Assembly (NCBI GenBank): GCA_023313575.1
Contig: JAJTTP010000002.1
Span: 682,001-746,000, forward strand
DNA from: Eutypella sp. D-1
Taxonomy: Eukaryota > Ascomycota > Sordariomycetes > Xylariales > Diatrypaceae
Length of the DNA: 64,000 nucleotides
Direction: 5' to 3'
Below, in pieces: positions 43,963 through 55,076 of this stretch (its first letter is position 1; the number at the start of each line of letters is the position of its first letter). A program made the translations under genes and the position numbers. The notes under the pieces are model-generated. The model ran no database searches and had not been told where the DNA came from. It saw only the letters and a program-made list of their open reading frames with translations.

Positions 43963-44921
43963 CGAACTCAAGAATTTGGGAAATCTTCAACAATCTGACA
44001 TGACTTCACACACTGCAACAATACACTGAACTTCAACAGTCAGGTAGAGGGCGGCAGTATAAGATCCTAGTTTTGACAGTTTCGGAAGACTAGAGAGGCA
44101 GAAAGGGAGGAAAAAGACATCGGTTTCAAAATGCTTGGACAATAGCGCTAAACTATAGTGAATGGGGATGCCCAGCTCGGGGACGGTGTGGTTGTGGCGT
44201 ACACTGCTGTAACCGTTATGGTGATAGGCTGGTTCTGGATTTTTGTAATTTGGTTACATATATGTATAACTCTAGTGATGCAGTAGACTACGTCTTCTAC
44301 TATCCACCAGAAGCCCATAAGTCAATTCACCACCTGTCGGCCCCACTGATGGCTTTCCCTATCAATTCAGGGGAGCGAACGAAGTTATTTCGGTCTGGCT
44401 GGCTGGCCTAAACACCGCGCTGCGGATTTGGGAAATGATGTAGCCAGTCTCTGACGACGCGAGAAGGTCGCGAAGAACGACGACAAGAACGTAAGAGTTC
44501 AGGGGCCATCAGGACCATCATGCACGGTACTTTACGCTACCAAGTTGCCTCGAATTAATAAGCTGCGGCGATAATGCAATGACCATTTGTGATGTCAATC
44601 ACGCCCTTGGATAATTAAAACGGCCTACCATGTCCGCCTCCCTGCAGTGTATCGCACATGCCGGGGTATTCGGGGTTGGGGTAAGGCCATGAGGGGATCG
44701 GATCCGTGATGTCAGATTCGTAAAGGGGGGTCGGAGAGGATGCGGAGTGATGCAAGTCAATAACGTGCGGAGAAAGGCGCGGCCGTGTAGGCACCAAGCG
44801 ACCATCATATGAAAGCTGGTTCGGCCGCTCGAAATTCATACCCGTGGCTTGCTTCGGGTTGCCGTTATAAATGTCAAAGGCATAAAAAACTCAAGTCTAC
44901 AATCTAATTGACCATACGAAG
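43963..44921. other. Divergent promoter region between the HET gene and the haloacid dehalogenase
   Basis: No protein gene or repeat recognised. Short overlapping frames at 44599-44839 (minus) are Pro/Thr-rich with no motif. Confidence 0.5.
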
Positions 44922-45825
44922 ATGTCCTCCAACAACTACCCCGATCTGACCGGCTTCAAAGCCTTGAGGTGAGTAGACTACACAAGATGAACCCTCAACA
45001 TTGGCCCCACGAGCTCACAGGCGGGCGCAAACAACTTCTAGCTTCGACGTGTACGGCACGCTAATAGACTGGGAAACGGGGATGCTGGGCACGCTGCAAA
45101 CGCTGACGTCGCAGCTGCCGGACACGCACCCGTACAACACGGCGCCGCCGACGGCGGCCCTGGCGCGGCTGAACGAGCTGACCATGGACCTGGAGCGCAC
45201 GCGGCCCTCGACGCCGTACAACGAGGTGCTAACGTCGTCGCTGACGCGCCTCGCGGCCGAGCTCGGCCTGCCGCTGCCCGACAGCGTCGCGGAGCCCTTC
45301 GGCAACTCTCCCGGCACCTGGAACCCGTTCCCCGACACCCTGGCCGGCCTGCGCAAGCTCGCCAAGCACTATAAGCTCATCGTGCTGTCGAACGTCGATA
45401 ACGCCAATATCCGGGCGACGACGGCGAAGCTAGCCGGGGATGGTGATGGTGACGGCGGCAGTGGTGGCGGCGCGCGCTTCGATGCCGTATACACCGCGCA
45501 GGACATCGGCTCGTACAAACCGTCGCGCGCGAACTTCGAGTACCTGTTTGCGCGGGCGCGGGCTGATCTGGGCATCGACCGCGATCGCGGCGAGCTCCTG
45601 CACGTCGCGCGCAGTCTCCTGGCGGACCACCTGACCGCGGCCGAGCTCAGCCTGCGCAGCGTCTGGATCTCGCGCGGCGGCGACAAGGAGGGTCATTACG
45701 GGGTCGGCGGTGATTATGCTAAGCTCAAGGACAGGGTCGCTTTTGAGTGGCGCTTTGACACGATTGGGGACTTTGCGGATGAGGTCGAGCGCCAGTTCGC
45801 TGCTAAAGAAAAGGAGAAGTCGTGA
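44922..45825 (+). CDS. Type II haloacid dehalogenase (HAD superfamily), two exons
   Basis: Exons 44922-44968 and 45042-45825; 276 aa. Type II 2-haloacid dehalogenases use an Asp nucleophile to displace halide from 2-haloalkanoic acids. Seen: SFDVYGTLIDWETG with nucleophile Asp about 18, created by splicing AG|C; motif II VLSNVDN; the motif III Lys region DIGSYKPSRANFEYLF; and HVARSLLADHLTAAELSLRS leading to motif IV. The family normally reads S-Y-K-P here, as does this protein. A Gly/Asp-rich insert (DGDGDGGSGGG, from a GGTGAT-type repeat at 45439-45475) sits after motif II and is probably a surface loop. The coding sequence is strongly GC-rich compared with its flanks. Physiological substrate unknown; many fungal members have no known haloacid substrate. 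Confidence 0.9.
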
Positions 45826-46036
45826 TTGCGGTACTGCCGGCTTTAGTATCATGCGCATCTTGATTGGAGGTTATTAAGCATGATTCGACAACCACATAGC
45901 ACGCAGCGGTACCTGGTAACCGTAACTCGTGATACTGGGTATCAGATATATCATAGTGTTAATCAAGGCTCTTACCACGGTCTCCACGTATCTAATCTTC
46001 CGCAACTTGACACAACGTCAGAATTTACATTTGCGC

Positions 46037-48135
46037 CTAAGCACTAGAAACGCGATCCCCATCCGTCTCCTCAGGGTCGTCCTTGCGCATACGCCTACGC
46101 TTCCGCGGCTCGGCCGCCAGGTCGGCCGACCTCCATCCGGGTCGGATCTTGACCGGCTTCAGGAACCCATCTCGGTGCACGCCGCCGAGCATCTCGTCCT
46201 CGCTGTCCACGTCGAAAACAGGCAGCGGTGCATCGCCCTGGAGGCCGTGCACCAACCTCATGTGCCGCACGAGGTTCTGCTTTCGGGAGAAGCCCTCGCC
46301 GGCCACTCCACGCGGGCATTCCCGGATGTGGCAGAGGTGCGTCCCCGGCGCCGAGGCTGAGGCCGACCGCGACCTGCTGCACCGGCTGCCGCTTCTCGAA
46401 CGTCCGCGAGAAGGGGTACCGCCACCCCCGCCGCCGTCCGATGCGGAACCCGTCGTCGCCACTCCCTTAGAGTGTAACTCCTGTTCGTCATCGTCGTCGG
46501 CGGGGTCGAGCAGCGGCGGCAGGGACATCCCCGGTACGTACGTCCGGGTCCAAACGCCGTCGCCGGCATCCTGCCCTATCAGGGACACAAAGTGGAAATC
46601 CGCGCTCTGGTTGAATAAAGTGGCGCATCGTCGGGCCGCTGCGTCGACGGCCCCGCGTGGGAACCCACCTAGCGCCGCCGCATGGAGCACGTTTCTCCAA
46701 TCTCTTGGCTTAAGACGCTTCCGCCACCAGTCTTCCCGAGGTCTTTTTGTTGCTAGGGGGTCAAGCGAAGGTTCCCTGCTTTGCTTCCGCTTGGCGACCA
46801 GTTTCTGGTCTATGCCACCTTCTTCGGAGCTCTCTCTTTTGGGTTCAATGTCGGCTTGCACATCTGTGAAAGTTGGAATGCGTTTCTTGAGTTTTCTTGC
46901 CACGCGCACGGCATATTCCACGTCCGTCTCGCCCTCGAGACGCCCGTGGTCCTTTCTGGGTCTTCCCCGGTTACTTTTCTTCTTCTCGCCACTTTGATCA
47001 ATTCCGCTTGGCGTTTCTGAGCCTCGGGAAACCGAAGGAGGGGGATCTTTACGAGGCCTGCCTCGCTTTCTCTTGATGCCTGGCTGTGATGGTTCCCGAG
47101 AAGAGGCTCTGCTTAAGCGCGAAGATGGTCGGCTTTGGCGAGAAGACCCTGACGTAGCTGAATCATCGGACTCTGACTGGTCATTTCTTGTGGTTTCCCA
47201 GCTGCCGTGAAGGATCCGTAGTGTTCTATCCAGTTTGGAAAGCGTGTCCCAGACTTTAGGTCTGAGAAGGTCGTATGAAAAATCGTCATCAGCTGAGAGT
47301 CTAGATACGAGATAGTCGTGATCTTCTTTTGCGTCGGCGTCGTCGCCACTGGAGCTTTCGGAACCCATGTTATCGGCGGTGTCTTCGCCATCAGTCACAC
47401 TTCCTTTTCTAACAGACCTCGAGGCAGATCGAGACCTGACGTTTGATCTGCTCGACATGGACCCAGTTTCATCTGTCTCATCCAGCTCCGTATCTGTAGG
47501 CCCATCCAAGGCTCCGTCATCTGCGTCCTCCTCTTGCCAAGGCCGGGAGTCGAACTTTTTCTTGACCATTCGTAGTATGGCAGCGGTTACAGCCTCTTCA
47601 AGTGGTTTGCTCGGAGTGTCGCTAGTTGGCTTCCTGATGGTATACTCATCATCAGCTTGTCCCGCGGTGCCCATGAAGTCTGGTTGCGGGACCTTGTCCA
47701 CTGCCATTGGCCACGCAGTCCAGGCACGACTCGGAACCCAGTCATCCTGTGGCACTGTCTTTCCACTGGCCGCATTGATATCCTAGGATTTGTTAACCTG
47801 CTGATTCGTGGAGGGGAAGTGATTCACTGGTGACTCACTTGGCCTGGGATGGGTATATTGCTATTGAGCGGCCTGTTGTGTCTCTGTTTCAGGGCAAAGG
47901 CGTTATATAAATGGATGGCTAAATCCCGATTGCGAACTCCATTCATAGCATTGATTGTGTCGATTTCCTCGCTATTCATCTCCAGCCAAGTGGAGGGAGG
48001 CCCGTGCCACCGGTTAGGTCGCCCATCGTCAACGTCGTCCAGCTCGTGATTTACGGCGTCACCATCATATTCAGATTCATCATCAGAGTCTAGAGAGTCG
48101 ATGTATTCATCGGAATCATCTGGTAGTGATAGCAT
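46037..48135 (-). CDS. Rrn9-domain protein with AT-hooks and one C2H2 finger, two exons
   Basis: Exons 48135-47839 and 47782-46037; 680 aa. Rrn9 is a subunit of the RNA polymerase I upstream activating factor at rDNA promoters. Seen: an acidic N-terminus (DDSDEYIDSLDSDDESEYDG), then the Rrn9-like core RWHGPPSTWLEMNSEEIDTI, NGVRNRDLAIHLYNAFALKQ and, after the 56-nt intron, QDDWVPSRAWTAWPM. The rest is long and Ser/Arg-rich with two AT-hooks (KRKRGRPRKD and NRGRPRKDHGR), a DWWRKRLKPRDWRNVLHAAA segment and a C-terminal CX4C...HX4H finger (CHIREC...RHMRLVH). A nuclear DNA-binding role is clear from the parts; assignment to the Pol I factor rests on the Rrn9 core alone. Yeast Rrn9 is much shorter. 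Confidence 0.78.
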
Positions 48136-49055
48136 GATGAAAGCATATACAGAGAGGCGGTGGCATAAAATCGGCGGATTCAGTGCAAGTGTCTACTACA
48201 GGCTGTTTAGTGCTTGAAATAGCTCGAAACTCCTCTAAGGTAATAGCAACATTTCGGCAATTAGTGAACTTGTACAACACAAGATAAAAGGTAAAGACGA
48301 CTGTTTAGTAGCATATTCATAGAGAGAGTCAGAACTGAATAACACTTAACATTTGACCTTATGCTTTACGAAACCTTCAAAATTGTACATGAAGAGAGAC
48401 GGCGACGTTTCTGTTCCTACCTTATTCTGTTTTACTCTTCCTAGTCGAGATTCGGATATAATTATATTACGTCTTTACCCCGGTTAACAGCTGAAGGAAG
48501 TTAGACTAAACGGGATATTTATGTATCCGTACGTACAGCTATGCAACAATGCAATAGATGACGTTGACAAAGTTGTACTTCAAACTTCGTACTTGCTTCG
48601 CTAAGGTTGATGCCTCGCAGGTGCCCAGGTGGTATTGCAGGGCTGCGAGGTACAACTGAGAAGGCCCAGCCGGGAAGCTCAGCCCCTCCCACCACCAACC
48701 CACCAACCCACCAATCCGATTAGATTCAGCGCTTCGGTTTAGTTACCTAAACTGCCTAAGTAAGTAGTTACCATCCACCACCACTACTACCACTACCACC
48801 ACCACTACCACCACCACCACCACTACATATCACCACCAAACACAACTTCTATCAAACGACAATTCCCATTATTATAACTTCTACCACCACAACCACTCAA
48901 TCATTACGCCCGTACCTAGCTCTCTCGGTTTCTCATCATCTAAATCTATCCAATCGAAATTATCCCATCCCTTCCCATCTTATCACACATCACACATCAC
49001 ACATCACACATCACATCACACACCTTATCATCGCCAGCCAGCTAGGCGGCAACCA
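48136..49055. other. Divergent promoter region with CCA- and CACAT-rich leader of the Snx4 gene
   Basis: No gene seen. 48770-48835 is almost pure CCA/CTA triplet repeat (CACCACTAC-like) and 48983-49022 repeats ACATCACAC; both lie in the likely 5' leader of the Snx4 gene. Confidence 0.55.
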
Positions 49056-50780
49056 ATGGCAGTCATCGACCAGGAAGACTTCTCCAATGTGTCGTGGCAC
49101 AGCGACGTCAATGCTGGTGTGCCCGGCTTTGCTGCCTCCGGTTCATTAGAGCCGGAATTAGAGGCAGAGTCGCCGAGCACCGAGGAGCAGCAACATGGAG
49201 AGGAACTGGTCCATGAAGATCCCGGTCTGTCCGGCGATATATTGGAGTGTACTGTGACCGAACCCCGGAAAGAGAGCGACGGGACTAAAGATGCCTTTGT
49301 ATCCTATCTGATTACCACGAATGTAAGTGCATAAGCTAAGCTGGGCCATTTATTTTCTCTTCCGGCTGCCAGACTAACCACGGCGTATATCTATGTTATA
49401 TCTATGTAGTCGACATTTCCCTCCTTCCAGAAACCCACCTTCACCACCCGTCGGCGGTTCACAGACTTCGTCTTTTTGTTTAAGAGCCTATCAAGAGAAT
49501 ATCCCGCCAGTGCCGTTCCACCCCTTCCCGACAAGCAGCGCATGGAATATGTGCGCGGCGATCGCTTCGGCACTGACTTCACCAACCGACGGGCTTATTC
49601 GCTCCAGCGTTTCCTAAGCCGTATTGCTCTGCATCCCGTCCTGCGCCGCGCCCCCATCCTCCATATCTTTCTCGAATCCCCTGATTGGAATGCAACCATG
49701 CGTGCGCGATCGGCGAGGGGCAGTCTAAGCGGAGGCGGAGTAGCAGGCGATGCTGGGGTTGGAAGCGGCGGGGTAGGGAGTGGAAGCAGCAGCAGCAGTG
49801 GGGGTGTGTTCGACAACTTCGCCGACACCTTTATTAACGCCTTTACGAAACCGCATCGACACGACCGGCGGTTCGTCGAGGTGCGGGAGCGGACCGACAA
49901 GCTGGATGAGGACTTGGCGCATGTAGAGAAGGTGGTCGCCCGGGTGGCGCGGCGAGAGGCGGACCTCGAACAGGACTTCCGCGACCTGGCTGAGCAATTC
50001 CAGCGCCTCATCACCCTTGAGCCCGGCGTCGAGAGTGCCGTTCACGGCTTCGCCGCAAGCGTCGAGGATGAGGCCGCTGGCCTCCACCGCCTGCGCGAGC
50101 ACACCGACCAAGACTACGTCGGCTCCTTGCGCGACATGCAGGCCTACGGCGGTGCCCTGCGCTCACTGCTGAAAGCCCGCGAGCAGAAGCAGCTCGACCA
50201 CGAACAACTGACCGAGTACCTGAACAAAGCCTCGGCGGATCGAGACGCGCTCGCCTCCTCATACCCCAACGCCTCATCGGGCGACGGCTACGGGAGTCAC
50301 AGCCACCACCACGGGGCGACGACAGCGTCGTCGCTGGGCAGCGCGGGGGTGGGGTTCATTCGCTCGAAGATCGAGGACGTGCGCGGGGTGGACCACGAGG
50401 CGGCGCGGCGGGACCGGCTGCGGCGGCTGGAGCTGCGGATCGACGAGCTGACGGCGGAGGCGGAGCGCGCCAAGAAAACCAGCGAGCTCTTCGACGACGA
50501 GGTCGTCCGCGAGGTCGCCGACTTCGAGCGCATCAAGCGCGCCGAGATGCGCCGCCAGCTCGGCGGCCTCGCCGATGCCCACGTCGCCTTCTACGACGCC
50601 GCCGCCCACGGCTGGGAGCGCTACGCCCGCGAGATGGAGCTCGAGATCCAGAATGCTGCCGACCGCACCGCCGCCGCCGCCGAGAACGGCGGCGACCGCC
50701 CTGCTACGGGTGGTGGCGGTGGTCATGGTGCTGCTGCTAATAATGGGCGCCGGGCGGTGAGTGCCAGCGTGCACGCCTAG
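49056..50780 (+). CDS. SNX4: Sorting nexin Snx4/Atg24 (PX-BAR), two exons
   Basis: Exons 49056-49322 and 49410-50780; 545 aa. Snx4 binds PI3P on endosomes, retrieves SNAREs to the Golgi and supports selective autophagy (Atg24 in yeast). Seen: an acidic N-terminal arm, PX domain with ILECTVTEP, the PI3P-binding RRRFTDFVFLFKSLSREYP, the Pro-rich loop VPPLPDKQRMEYVRGDRFGT and FTNRRAYSLQRFLSRIALHP; then a Gly/Ser linker and a long BAR coiled coil (RFVEVRERTDKLDEDLAHVE, FIRSKIEDVRGVDHEAARRD, ADAHVAFYDAAAHGWERYA). The C-terminus is a Gly/Ala-rich low-complexity tail. The splice AAT|TCG restores the PX strand. Intact. Confidence 0.93.
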
Positions 50781-52397
50781 GGGTCAATCAAGGAAATGAG
50801 CGTGGTGGGGTGGTTGGTGGCACGGTGGGGCGGGTAGAAGGACGTCCTGTCCCATCTTAACTCGGGTCTCGTCATGGCTTATGATTTTCACGTAATTTCT
50901 TTTTTTTTTGGGGGGGGGGGGGAGAGCAGGATTGGCTTCTGTCTCTCTTTCTCTGCGTCTGTGTGTGCGTGTGTTGTGTTGATATTGATATCGTCGTGCC
51001 TCCTTCCTACCTATGTGGATGCTGTAGATGGTGCACCCATTCAAACCATCGAGCCGGGGCGTCGATGGGGGGTTTCACCGAGAGCATACGAAGAACAGCT
51101 AGCTGGAGGGGTTGGGGTTAATGGCGGAGCAGAAGCGCCAGAGTAGGAACTTGCCCTCTGGGAAGCTTGGGGCGTAGCAACATGATGAGATAGATAAATA
51201 GGTGTCCGGGGTTCTTGGGCGCTGTCGACGGAAAGAAAGAATTCTATCTCATCACTCGTGCGCGCCTAATCTACTTATCCTCTCCCTCGGGGATGCTTAG
51301 TGAGCAAGTAAAGTAAATTGTCCGCCGATCTACCTGTGTTCGAGTCCGTTCTCCGGCGCCACGATGACGTCGTTGTTGAGAATGCCGAATCTCGAATTCC
51401 TCATCTATAACTTATTGTCCGCTCGCTATGCGCGCGAGGGCGTACTCTCGCTTACGAGGGAAATTCCTAGTGTTGGGAGGTAAGGTGAGGGTCCTCCATG
51501 CAGAACCACGCATGAGAACCTACCCACCTGCCCCCATCCTTCTGCCCATATATTCGTGCATGTAATTAACTACGCCTGTGGGGATGGGAAAGGGGGGTCC
51601 TCTTGACTTCTCGCGAACATGCAGTTAATGATGTCGTTACTCGCTCTCTTATCATATACATACGGCCAGCGCTCCCGCCGCCCCTCCCAATCATCACCAT
51701 TATCAGCCACTTCTTTCCGTAGATCAACACTTGTTGCGGGACCGCTTGTTACATTGGCGGTTTTCGATTAGAGAATAAGACCTTTTTTTTCTTTTTCTTG
51801 TATTCTTCATATGTAGATAGACATATATATAAGGAAAATATGCGATACGGGCATTTACAACGCACACAGAGAATGATTAGTCCTCTTTCACGATACTTAA
51901 AAAAAAGCAGCTGATAAATGATTCAATGACCACGATACACGGCACAACACATAGGATGGATACACGACGATGGCTTCGCTTACAGGGATGTGGTGAGTTG
52001 AGAAGGGAGGATCGGAAGAATGTCACAGTGCAAGCGGACGGGGCCCTTTCATATCAACAAGCAGGACAAGAGAACATATGGCATGGTTATGGTATTGTAT
52101 GATATTTAATTGATATTCAGAATGATGGAATTTTCTTTCCGCGCCCCCCCCCCTGTTGCTTCGATGTTTGCTCGCCGTGATGCGCCGCTAAAAACAACAA
52201 CAATGCCTGAATGCAGCCGCTGAGGGGAAGACAAAATTTCCCCGGCAAACTGGATGATGTACGTCGTCAAGGACGAAGCGCAAAAAAAAAAGGGGGGCAG
52301 GATAATAAAACAAGATGATTCTGTTTCGCCTTTTTCTATCAGGGGGGAGGGGTGGGGGAACTGGAACAAGGCGGACCAAAAAGACGAGAGGTTATGT
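50781..52397. other. Convergent 3' region between Snx4 and kexin genes
   Basis: No gene seen. Contains a T11-G13 tract (50899-50922) and a C10 run (52144-52153). A tRNA-like string at about 51337-51361 was examined and rejected. Confidence 0.55.
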
Positions 52398-55076
52398 TTA
52401 CGTCAGCAACCTCGAATTGGCACCCTGTCCCCTCCCAGCGTGGTCGCCATCTCCGCTCCCGTGCTCATCCTCGCTGTCGTCCCCGACGCTGCTACCACTC
52501 CGACTGCGGGGGCCGGCGCCGATCCCGGCCCCGGGGTGCGGGGAGAGGAGGTCATCGAGGTCCTCCTCGTCGTCGCTGCCACCAGCAAAGGCGTCGTAGA
52601 GCTCGCCACCGCGACGGCTGCCGGTCTTCTCGCCATTCGCGCCGTCAGAGCCGTTCGCGCCGTTGCCGGAGCGCAGACCGCCGCCGGCGCCGGCGCCGAC
52701 GTCGCCGTCATCCGTAGGGTTCAGCGGCTCGAACTCGTACTTATCGTGCGGGTTGTTCCGGAGGCGCTTGCGGCGCGCCCACCAGAGCCACGCGCCGAGC
52801 CCGGTGCAGAACACCACGATCAGTCCCAGCGACCCGTAAATCCACGCCTGCGTCCGCGACGAGACTCCGAACGACGGCAGGAACGAGGGCACCCAGTTGC
52901 TGTCGCCAGGCGCGGTGCTCGTCTCGTCCGCCGCCGCGGACTCGGCGCCTGTTGGTTTCGTTGTGTCAGTGTCGGTTTGCGTCGCGTCGCCGGGCTTCGG
53001 CGGCTTCGTGGGCCGTTGTGGGTTGTCGGTCGGGACGGAGACATCAGATGTATCTGTAGGTACCGGGGGGAGACTTGTGGTGGCTACACCCGGTGTCGAG
53101 GTGGCGATTTCGTTGTGGTCATCGTCGTCATCTTCGGAGGGCATAGGAAGCACCTTAGCCTTGGAAGGATCGATACTCTCTCCCCACAACTTGAGGTGCC
53201 AGTCGATGAATTTGCCCTGGAACTCGTTGACCTTGGTATCTCTTACTACAAGCGACCACGTGCCAACGCCAGACTCGCCCCTATGTATTTGTTAGCTATA
53301 GCAAACTTCGTTGTGTGTACATGTTAACACTTACCAGTGGACGACGGTCATGAAGGTCCAATCCTTGTAACCCTCATCGCTCTTGTCCATCTTGCGAGTG
53401 GCAGAGATGTGGCTGACGAGTCCGCTGGGACTAATCAGGTCGACGCTGAGATCGCCACGGCAGCCGTGCTCGACGTTCATAGTCACGGTGACGTGCTCTA
53501 GACGCTCCAGGTTTGCCTCCTTCAACATGTCCTCCGTGATTTCGAAGCTAGACTTCAAGCCCTCCTCACCCTCCGGAATGTCGTGCTTGACGTGGAGCCA
53601 AGGGGAGTAGTACCAGGCCTGCGGCTTGACCTTTTTCCAGGTCTTGGCCAGCTCGACAAGGGCCCAGCTGTCGATCTTGCCGTACCCGAACGTGTGGCTG
53701 AACTCCTTGCCCAGGGCGGTCTTCTGGCGATCATCGTCCTCGAGGTCGATGGGTACCGCCGTGTGCAGGGCAATGTACTGCATATCTCTCCAGGAAAGGT
53801 CGGGCCGCACATCGAGGGCGAGGGCGAAAATACCAGCGGCTAGAGGGGCGGCAGCGGATGTACCCCCGTGGGTATCGGAGCACGTGTTTTCGCCTACGTC
53901 CGTCGTGTGTATGGTGTCGCCGCTACCACTACTGTATGTCACAACCAGTTGAGCCGAGCACTTCTCGGAATAATAAGGATGAAGGCCTTTTCGATCCACG
54001 GCGCCAACGGTAATACTGTAGATGCTATTGGTATAGCCATCGAAATTACAGTTGTCTTCGCTCGCGGCGCCGTTGCCGCTGGCGAAAACAAAGATGGACC
54101 CAAGTTTATCTCTGCCATTCTGAACACCGTTCAGCATTGCGCGCTTGATCAACACGCCCGGAGCTTCCATGGACCGGCCATCGTCGGGTGGTCCCCAGGA
54201 GCAGGAGTATATCTGATTGTGCTGGAAGTCGTAGTTCATAGCAATGGCTTCGTCAGCATCGCTAATGAGCTTGCTAAGAATTCGGATTCCAGCAATTTTA
54301 GAGTCGTAGGCAACTCCAACACCGCATACATCATTCTTCCCGGCGCCTATCTCGCCGGCACACCGCGTGCCGTGTCTGTCGTCGCTTAGAACCGGGCGAG
54401 GCTCCGGCTGCTGATCGTTGAAGTCGTAGCTCCCTTCGGCATAGTAGTTGTCCTTGAGGTCATTGCTATACATGTCCAAGCCATCGTCGACGATGGCGAC
54501 GGTGGCATTCTTGCCTGTGACACCGGATAACCATACGTCGGTGACGTTGACATCGTGACCGGGTTGGGCAGAGTTGAATAGATGCCATTGTTTGTCGAAG
54601 ATAGGATCAGCGATGCCGAGAGTTTTCATGACGTGTTGTTGCCTCTGAACAGCCGCGGCATCGGCAGGATCATTGACGGTAGTATCGATTCGTTTCTCGA
54701 GGGACCAGTCCGGTGGTAGGGGTGGGATTACCCTTTTCTGCATGGGCGCACGCAGCTTTTGTTTCTGGGAAAACTGGACACCGTCGAGTATGTCGACCTC
54801 ATCGCCTAATGATCGTTTCCGGCGCCATTCTTTTAGGGCTCTGCGCACGATGTTGTGTTCGGATTTTATTGTGGAAAAGACATGATGATCGGCCAGCTCA
54901 CCCAGGGATCCCTCGTGCCTCAAACCTAACCGCGATGCGACGTCGTCTGGCCGAGTATCACGCTCAAGATGGAGCACGTAATAATCGTTGGCGTCAAAAT
55001 TCCGGGGTTGGATATTTGCGTTGCCTATGCCAGCAAGGCCACCAACGACAAGGCCAAGAAGAGGGGAAAACTTCAT
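52398..55076 (-). CDS. KEX2: Kexin (Kex2 proprotein convertase), two exons
   Basis: Exons 55076-53335 and 53280-52398; 874 aa. Kex2 is a Golgi subtilisin-like protease that cuts after Lys-Arg/Arg-Arg in secreted precursors. Seen: signal peptide MKFSPLLGLVVGGLAGIGNA, a pro-region ending in an autocleavage-type LEKR (126-129), catalytic Asp197 in AIVDDGLD, His235 in DDRHGTRCAGE, oxyanion Asn335 in FASGNGAASEDN and Ser407 in HGGTSAAAPLA. The P domain follows (EHVTVTMNVEHGCRGDLSVD) and continues across the intron (VVHW-GESGVGTWSLVV). Next come a Thr/Pro-rich stalk, one transmembrane helix (WIYGSLGLIVVFCTGLGAWL) and an acidic cytosolic tail with YEFEPL, a plausible Tyr-based retrieval signal. Intact. 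A G14 run sits 83 nt upstream of the ATG. Confidence 0.96.

Noticed and set aside
51337..51361. tRNA-like 3' end (TTCGAGTCC...GGCGCCA)
   Set aside because: The flanking T-stem bases do not pair and no matching 5' acceptor or D-arm lies upstream.
52254..53327. 357-codon plus-strand frame opposite the kexin tail
   Set aside because: Antisense shadow of the GC-rich KEX2 stalk and tail; Ala/Val/Arg-rich with no recognisable motif.
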